Shown in pieces: positions 59,456 through 64,000 of a stretch of DNA of 64,000 nucleotides; within the stretch, counting starts at the first letter, position 1, and each line of letters begins with the position of its first letter. The position numbers and the translations under genes are program-made. Source of the stretch: Nocardia rhamnosiphila NBRC 108938 (GTDB taxonomy: Bacteria > Actinomycetota > Actinomycetes > Mycobacteriales > Mycobacteriaceae); assembly GCF_000720425.1 (NCBI RefSeq), contig NZ_JOAJ01000011.1, positions 62,001 to 126,000 of the forward strand, written 5' to 3'. Below the pieces are notes generated by a model. The model had not been told where the DNA came from. It worked only from the letters and a program-made list of their open reading frames with translations, and ran no database searches.

Positions 59456-60742
59456 GTGACGACCGCACGTCACGACACCGCGTACGCAGACCGCTTCATC
59501 GCGGAGACAGCTGCCCGGATGAACGTACGGGTAGGCGAGATCAGCGCGGCCATCCGCACCTATATCGAGGATGATATCGCCGATCTGCGCCACGATCCGC
59601 GAACCGGCGACCTACTCGGCGAGAGCGTCGAATCGAATATCGCCACCGCGCTGCACGCCCTGCGCTATCACCTCCCTGTCGCCGATATCCAGGCGGCGCC
59701 CGCCGCCGTGGACTACGCCAGGCGCCTGGCTCAGCAGGGCGTACCGGCCCACTCACTGGCTCGCGCCTATCGCGTCGGGCAGCGCCGGCTGACCGAGATG
59801 GTGTTCGCCGAACTGCACACGATGGACATCCCCCTCACCGAACGAATCGGCGTGGTCGAACGCGTCGCCTCCGCGCTGTTCGAATACATCGACCACATCA
59901 CCGAACAGGTCCTCGGCATCTACAGTGACGAGCGCGAGCAATGGCTGGAAAGCCGGAACAACATCCGCGCGGTGCGGGCGCGCGAGGTGCTGGGCAGCCG
60001 CCAGACCGTCGACGTCGACGCGGTCACCGAGGCGATCAACTATCCGCTGCGCCGGCACCACCTCGCTCTCATCCTCTGGTGCCCCGAGGGCGAGATCGAC
60101 AGCGAAGCCGTCTCGAATCTGCAGCGGTTCGTCCGCGAACTGGCCGACGCCCTCGGTGCGGCATCCAATCCGTTGGTCATCGCCGCCGACCGGATCAGCG
60201 TCTGGGCGTGGCTGCCCTTCGGCTCCGAGCGTGCGGGCCTGGTAGCCGCGGTACGGAGATTCGTATCCGGCCGCCGAGATGCCCCGGACGTCGCGATCGG
60301 CACCCTCGGCGCCGGTGTCGACGGATTCCGCCGCTCCCATCGCAGCGCACAGCGCGCATGCTCCGTCGCTCGGGCACACGGGCTGTCCACTCCTGGTGTT
60401 GTGGCCGCCGACGACCCCGGGCTGACAACCGCGGCGCTGCTCGGCGGCAGCGTCGAGGAAGCGCGCGACTGGGTGAGCGAGGTGCTCGGCGGCCTGGCCG
60501 GCGACAACGAGCACGACGCGCGACTGCGCAATACGCTCCGGTTGTTCCTGGGCACCGGATCGAGTTACAAGGCCGCCGCCACCGAGCTGAATCTGCATTC
60601 CAACTCCGTCAAATACCGGGTCGGGCGCGCGATCGCGCGACGCGGCCGCCCGATCGGCGCCGACCGGCTCGATGTCGAGCTGGCCCTGCTGCTGTGCCAC
60701 TGGTACGGCCCCCTGGTCCTACGGCCGGAACCGAACCGGTAG
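59456..60742 (+). CDS. PucR/CdaR-type transcriptional regulator
   Basis: 428 residues from a GTG. The N-terminal 170 residues are a helical sensor domain (RsbRD_N-like: GVPAHSLARAYRVGQRRLTE, VASALFEYIDHITEQVLGIY). The centre is a GGDEF-like domain of the CdaR kind. The C-terminus is the PucR HTH: LRNTLRLFLGTGSSYKAAAT, ELNLHSNSVKYRVGRAI. Such regulators control catabolic operons in actinobacteria. The divergent truncated AMP-binding gene may have been its target. It converges on the rubredoxin genes. Confidence 0.87.
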   Translation: MTTARHDTAYADRFIAETAARMNVRVGEISAAIRTYIEDDIADLRHDPRTGDLLGESVESNIATALHALRYHLPVADIQAAPAAVDYARRLAQQGVPAHSLARAYRVGQRRLTEMVFAELHTMDIPLTERIGVVERVASALFEYIDHITEQVLGIYSDEREQWLESRNNIRAVRAREVLGSRQTVDVDAVTEAINYPLRRHHLALILWCPEGEIDSEAVSNLQRFVRELADALGAASNPLVIAADRISVWAWLPFGSERAGLVAAVRRFVSGRRDAPDVAIGTLGAGVDGFRRSHRSAQRACSVARAHGLSTPGVVAADDPGLTTAALLGGSVEEARDWVSEVLGGLAGDNEHDARLRNTLRLFLGTGSSYKAAATELNLHSNSVKYRVGRAIARRGRPIGADRLDVELALLLCHWYGPLVLRPEPNR

Positions 60743-60755
60743 CTTCCGGATCCGA

Positions 60756-60941
60756 TCAGGCGCGGTCCACCTCCACCATGAAGAAATCGGCTTTCGCCGC
60801 TCCACAATCGGGGCACGACCAGTCGTCGGGAATATCATCCCAGCGGGTACCGGGTGCGATACCGTCCTCGGGCCAGCCGAGCGCTTCGTCGTATTCGAAA
60901 CCGCATTGCACACACTGGAACACTTTGTATCCGGTGGTCAT
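60756..60941 (-). CDS. rubredoxin (AlkG2-like)
   Basis: 61 residues from an ATG with AAAGGA eight bases upstream. Two Cys pairs, [13 protein letters not shown] and [11 protein letters not shown], hold one iron atom, and the middle WDDIPDDW is conserved. It is the last gene of the alkB operon, one base after the first rubredoxin gene. The CxxCGFEYD form agrees with the AlkG2 type, which passes electrons to AlkB; the subtype is tentative. Confidence 0.92.
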   Translation of the reverse strand: MTTGYKVFQCVQCGFEYDEALGWPEDGIAPGTRWDDIPDDWSCPDCGAAKADFFMVEVDRA

Positions 60942-60942
60942 T

Positions 60943-61122
60943 TCACTGTCCTTTCTTCGGAACGGCCGGTTCGAAATCGATCTTTTCGCGCACACCGCAG
61001 TCCGGGCAGCACCAGTCGTCGGGCACCGCCGACCACGCCGTGCCCGCGGGAAAACCTTCCCGCGGGGCGCCGGTGGTCTCGTCGTAGCGGTAGTCGCACA
61101 CCGGGCAGGAGAAGACGGCCAT
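60943..61122 (-). CDS. rubredoxin (AlkG1-like)
   Basis: 59 residues. The ATG overlaps the alkB stop (ATGA), so it is translated with it. Cys pairs are [13 protein letters not shown] and [12 protein letters not shown], with WSAVPDDW between them. The Arg after the first pair (CDYRYD) suggests the AlkG1 type, whose role in alkane hydroxylation is less clear than that of AlkG2. No rubredoxin reductase gene is adjacent. Confidence 0.92.
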   Translation of the reverse strand: MAVFSCPVCDYRYDETTGAPREGFPAGTAWSAVPDDWCCPDCGVREKIDFEPAVPKKGQ

Positions 61123-62345
61123 CAGCCCGCCACCCCGTATCGGGCGAGCACGCGGTGCCGCTTGCTCGGCTGGATGTTCACGCGCGTGATGTCGCCCCGG
61201 TAGTGGGCCAGCACGCGGTGGTCCATCACTTTCCGCCACAGCGGCGGGAAGTAGGCCAGGGTGATCATGCCGGCGTACCCGGCGGGCAGTTCGGGCGCGC
61301 CGTCCATACTGCGCAGGGTCTGGTAGCGCCGGGTGGGCGCCGCATGATGGTCGCTGTGCCGCTGCAGGTGGAAGAGGAAGATATTGGTGACGAGGTGATC
61401 GGAGTTCCAGCTGTGCTCCGGCGTGCACCGGACGTAGCGACCCGACTCCGTGCGCTGCCGGAGCAGGCCGTAGTGCTCGAGGTAGTTCACGGTCTCCAGT
61501 AGCGAGAATCCGTAGACGGCCTGGAGCAGCAGGAACGGCAGCACGCCCGGCCCGAACAGCACGGCCAGCGCACCCCACAACACCACGGTCATCGCCCAGG
61601 CATTGAGCACATCGTTGCGCACGGTCCACGGGCCCTTACCCATACGCTGCAACCGCGTGCGCTCCAGCGCCCACCCCGACCGCAGCCCGCCCCATACGCT
61701 GCGGGGCAGGAAGCTCCAGAAGGATTCCGCGAACCGGGCGCTGGCCGGGTCTTCCGGGGTGGCGACCCGGACGTGATGGCCGCGGTTGTGCTCGATGTAG
61801 AAATGCCCGTAACCGGTCTGCGCCAGCGTGATCTTGGACAGCCAGCGTTCGAGTTCGTCTTTCTTGTGCCCGAGCTCGTGGGCGGTATTGATACCCACGC
61901 CGCCCATGACGCCGACGGTGAACGCGACCCCGATCTTCGACCACAACCCGAGCCCGCCCTCGATGCCCAGCCAGGACAGGTCCGGTGCGGTCCACAGGTA
62001 GGCGGCGAACACCAGGCTCGTCAGCTGGCACGGGATGAAGGCGTAGACGCACCAGCGGTAGTAGCGATCGTGCTCCAGCTGCTCCATCACCTCGTCGGGC
62101 GGGTTCTGGCCGTCCGGCCCGAAGAACCGGTCCAGGACCGGCAGCAGCACATAGACCAGCAGCGGGCCGATCCACCACCACACCGCCGCCGGCCGTTCCC
62201 AACCCAATTGGTGACACGCCCACACCAGTACCGCGGCCAGACCGAGCGAGGTGGGCGCCACCAGACCGAACAACCACAGGTACCGCTTCCGGTCACGCCA
62301 CTGCGGTGTCACCTCGCCGTGCGAACTCTTCTCGGACGTCGTCAT
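61122..62345 (-). CDS. alkB: alkane 1-monooxygenase
   Basis: 407 residues from the ATG at 62345 with GAGGAGGG upstream. This integral membrane di-iron enzyme oxidises the terminal carbon of medium-chain n-alkanes to 1-alkanols, taking electrons from rubredoxin. Six membrane helices can be traced. The His boxes are present: HELGHK at 156-161, EHNRGHH at 185-191, LQRHSDHH near 330-337, plus the AlkB-specific NYLEHYGL. Order alkB-rubredoxin-rubredoxin with 4-base and 1-base junctions is the usual actinobacterial operon. Expression is driven by the promoter at 62449-62477 and is probably repressed by the divergent TetR protein. Confidence 0.95.
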   Translation of the reverse strand: MTTSEKSSHGEVTPQWRDRKRYLWLFGLVAPTSLGLAAVLVWACHQLGWERPAAVWWWIGPLLVYVLLPVLDRFFGPDGQNPPDEVMEQLEHDRYYRWCVYAFIPCQLTSLVFAAYLWTAPDLSWLGIEGGLGLWSKIGVAFTVGVMGGVGINTAHELGHKKDELERWLSKITLAQTGYGHFYIEHNRGHHVRVATPEDPASARFAESFWSFLPRSVWGGLRSGWALERTRLQRMGKGPWTVRNDVLNAWAMTVVLWGALAVLFGPGVLPFLLLQAVYGFSLLETVNYLEHYGLLRQRTESGRYVRCTPEHSWNSDHLVTNIFLFHLQRHSDHHAAPTRRYQTLRSMDGAPELPAGYAGMITLAYFPPLWRKVMDHRVLAHYRGDITRVNIQPSKRHRVLARYGVAG

Positions 62346-62424
62346 CGTCGCCCTCCTCACTTCCGTGCGGCCGCCGCTCCGGACGGGCGCTCGGTCGGCG
62401 CACACCTCACCGGCACCGGCCGTT

Positions 62425-62459
62425 TACACTTTTTCAATAAGTGTATTTATTACATACAC
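62425..62459. promoter_or_regulatory. overlapping palindromic TetR operators
   Basis: Two perfect inverted repeats share their middle: TACACTT-N7-AAGTGTA (62425-62445) and GTGTAT-N7-ATACAC (62441-62459). They cover the -10 and start-site region of the alkB promoter. The divergent TetR gene at 62516 is the obvious candidate binder. Confidence 0.75.
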
Positions 62460-62477
62460 AGCGTCATATTCTGTCAA
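62449..62477 (-). promoter_or_regulatory. alkB: alkB promoter
   Basis: On the minus strand TTGACA (62477-62472), a 17-base spacer and TGTAAT (62454-62449) form a near-consensus sigma-70-type promoter, unusually strong for this genome. Its -10 lies inside the palindromic operator, which implies direct repression. Confidence 0.75.
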
Positions 62478-62515
62478 TAGGGGAGCATTTACGCATGTGA
62501 TGTAAGGTGATTGCC

Positions 62516-63121
62516 GTGGCTGACGCGCCGAACTTCCAGAACGAGATGCGCCGACTACTGCGGGAGCGGGTGATCGATACCGCGCGCGAGCTGGTCTGCA
62601 CCGAGGGGTGGGGCGCGGTCAATATGTCCCGGGTCGCCAAGGAGGTCGGGGTGAGCCGCCCCGTGCTCTACAAGGAGATCGGCACCAAACAGGATCTGGC
62701 CGAGGTCGTCATCGCGGCGGAGCTCGACTCCTTCCTCGCCGGCGTCACCGAAACCGTCACCGCCGAGCCCGGCGGCCTACTCGCCGCGATCACCGCCGCC
62801 GCCGAGTACACCCTGCGCACCGCGGCCGACAACACCCTGCTCAAAGCCGTACTGGCCGGCCGCTCCGGAGCCGACACCACCTTGCTCCCCACCCTGATGA
62901 CCGAACCCGAACCCGTCCTGGGCCGGGCCACCGCCGCCTTCGCGGCCATCCTCCGCGCCCGGTACGCCCTCGACGCGTTCGGCGAGCCGGAGATCGACGG
63001 CCGGGTCGAAGCGGTGGTGCGGCTGGTACTGAGCCACCTCTTCCAGCCCACCGGCACCATCGACCGCGCCGTCGCCCAGATAGTCCTGGTCGCGGGGCCA
63101 CTGTTCCACCGCGAGTCCTAG
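62516..63121 (+). CDS. TetR-family regulator of the alkB operon
   Basis: 201 residues from the GTG at 62516, with AAGG eight to twelve bases upstream; a GTG at 62507 is possible. The HTH is in residues 15-60: VIDTARELVCTEGWGAVNMS, RVAKEVGVSRPVLYKEIGTK. The ligand domain is Ala/Thr-rich. The gene is divergent from alkB across 170 bases that contain two perfect palindromes. Many alkB loci carry such a regulator, which releases DNA when fatty acids or alkane products bind. Likely autoregulated. Confidence 0.87.
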   Translation: MADAPNFQNEMRRLLRERVIDTARELVCTEGWGAVNMSRVAKEVGVSRPVLYKEIGTKQDLAEVVIAAELDSFLAGVTETVTAEPGGLLAAITAAAEYTLRTAADNTLLKAVLAGRSGADTTLLPTLMTEPEPVLGRATAAFAAILRARYALDAFGEPEIDGRVEAVVRLVLSHLFQPTGTIDRAVAQIVLVAGPLFHRES

Positions 63122-63289
63122 GGACGGAGCCGACCCTCGCCGGACGACGCGGCGCGGCGGCGCCGGTGCCGCGGAAGTGACGGGGTCCACATCACAAATA
63201 GGTATACCCCCGGTCATTCGACCGTGGTCGAGACCACCCCGCGCCGAGCACGCTGGAGGAATCCGTCGGCTCACTCCGCGAAGGTCTCC

Positions 63290-63745
63290 ATGTATCCCTC
63301 CGATCGAAACCACACCGGCACCAGCGGCGACGTGGGCGTTCCGCCCTCGGAAGACATATTGATGATCCGCAGATGCGCACGGTGCGACAGGCTGTACGCC
63401 CCGCTGACCGTCGACTGCGCGTCATGCGCTTCGGACAGCCTGGAATGGGTGCCGTCCAGCGGCGCCGGTTCGATCCTGTCGTGGCGGGTGGTCGACCGCG
63501 GGGTCATCGGCGGGCGCGGGGAGACGACGCCGCTGACGGTCGCCGTGGTCGAACTCGACGAAGGACCGTGGGTCTACACCTCGATCGAAGGCAACATTCC
63601 GCTGGTCGCCACCGACCCGGTGCGGGTGCGTTTCCGGCCGCGGCCCCGGGACGGCAGATTCCCGGTTTTCACGGTCGCCACCGAAACCGATACCCACGGC
63701 CACCGCACCGCCGACCGCTCCGGAGGCGAACATGCCCGCACCTGA
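63290..63745 (+). CDS. DUF35-like Zn-ribbon/OB-fold protein
   Basis: 151 residues from the ATG at 63290 with GAAGG six bases upstream. A four-Cys zinc ribbon (CARCDRLYAPLTVDCASC, residues about 28-45) precedes an OB-like barrel with LSWRVVDRGVIGGRGETTPL, VAVVELDEGPWVYTSIEG and VRVRFRPRPRDGRFPVFTVA. This is the arrangement of DUF35/ChsH2-type proteins that assist thiolase-like or acyl-CoA hydratase enzymes in lipid and sterol side-chain breakdown. Overlaps the next gene by 14 bases. Confidence 0.75.
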   Translation: MYPSDRNHTGTSGDVGVPPSEDILMIRRCARCDRLYAPLTVDCASCASDSLEWVPSSGAGSILSWRVVDRGVIGGRGETTPLTVAVVELDEGPWVYTSIEGNIPLVATDPVRVRFRPRPRDGRFPVFTVATETDTHGHRTADRSGGEHART

Positions 63746-64000
63746 CCGGCCGCACACCGACTACTCCGTTGCCACCACCTGGGTCCGGACCGCATTACGG
63801 CAGTGCGCCGCCCTGGACGCCACGAAATCCTTGCTTCCGGGGACGAAACCGATGCTCGTCTTCGCGATCCGCTGGGCTCCGTTCGGCGGCGCCACCGCCG
63901 AGGAACTCTTCCTGAATTTCGGAGTCACCCGGCAGCAGTTCCTGCGGATGACCGGTGCGGCGCTGGCCGCTCGACGGTCCGACGATCCGCGCACGTCTCA
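63732..64000 (+). CDS. hypothetical protein, partial at right edge
   Basis: The ATG at 63732 overlaps the upstream gene by 14 bases and has GGAGG five bases before it. The 89 visible residues are helical and basic (ATTWVRTALRQCAALDATKS, MLVFAIRWAPFGGATAEELF, NFGVTRQQFLRMTGAALAAR), with a possible HTH around VTRQQFLRM. The reading frame is open to the end of the window. Not recognised beyond that. Confidence 0.65.
   Translation, partial: MPAPDRPHTDYSVATTWVRTALRQCAALDATKSLLPGTKPMLVFAIRWAPFGGATAEELFLNFGVTRQQFLRMTGAALAARRSDDPRTS

Noticed and set aside
60725..60749. CCGGAA/TTCCGG repeat as a terminator between the PucR gene and the rubredoxin operon
   Set aside because: Only a 6-bp stem with a 13-base loop, and it lies partly in coding sequence.
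1..64000. CRISPR arrays, insertion sequences, integrases, tRNA genes or attachment sites
   Set aside because: None was found on reading. The accessory region shows no transposase or integrase gene and no flanking direct repeat that I could identify by eye.

Overview
The window is GC-rich DNA (roughly two thirds G+C) with the gene content of a mycolic-acid actinomycete, most likely Nocardia or a close relative. The signs are WXG100/ESX cassettes, a PknK-type kinase, an AlkB alkane hydroxylase with two rubredoxins, a FadD-type acyl-CoA ligase, an F420-type luciferase-like oxidoreductase, ECF41 and ECF42 sigma factors and a cytochrome aa3 subunit I. Starts are a mix of ATG, GTG and TTG, usually with a purine-rich ribosome site. 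No tRNA, rRNA or CRISPR array was seen.

Left part, 1-33.8 kb: an accessory conflict/defence region. It opens with a DUF3048 lipoprotein cut by the window edge, two orphan proteins and an HTH-antitoxin/PIN-toxin pair. Two paralogous ESX toxin cassettes follow (4328-7127 and 11891-14306). Each has two small WXG100-type proteins, then a large secreted protein with a variable C-terminal toxin tip, then a candidate immunity gene: a pentapeptide-repeat protein in the first, a CdiI-type protein in the second. Between them lie a DUF4041/GIY-YIG protein and an EACC1-caspase pair. After the second cassette come a coiled-coil SF1 helicase (minus strand), a second EACC1 gene joined to a caspase-SF1 helicase fusion, and a two-gene helicase module: a 2115-residue SF2 helicase with DUF1998 and a nuclease-like C-terminus, overlapping a UvrD-type helicase with a RelE-like N-terminus. 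The region ends with a cytochrome P450 followed by a 23-residue peptide gene with a perfect Shine-Dalgarno sequence, a likely P450-modified RiPP. Next to it is a topoisomerase IB gene that has lost its N-terminal domain. Decayed fragments (NIPSNAP, pentapeptide, an unknown minus-strand gene) lie around the first toxin cassette.

Middle part, 33.9-51.1 kb: isochorismatase-like hydrolase and TetR; an oxidoreductase/ECF41 operon with a matching ECF41 promoter; a PknK-type kinase regulator divergent from ctaD; a DGPF-protein/ECF42 pair; an SRPBCC protein; a membrane protein; a thiamine-diphosphate enzyme; and a FadR-type regulator coupled to a Cache sensor protein.

Right part, 51.1-64 kb: metabolic genes with a lipid flavour. 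They include a degenerate inositol-phosphatase-like protein, an LLM oxidoreductase, a FadD ligase, a PaaI-type thioesterase, two SnoaL-like proteins, a ZIP transporter, a truncated AMP-binding protein and a PucR-type regulator. The alkB-rubredoxin-rubredoxin operon faces a TetR gene across a promoter covered by overlapping palindromes. The window closes with a DUF35-like Zn-ribbon/OB protein and a gene cut by the right edge.
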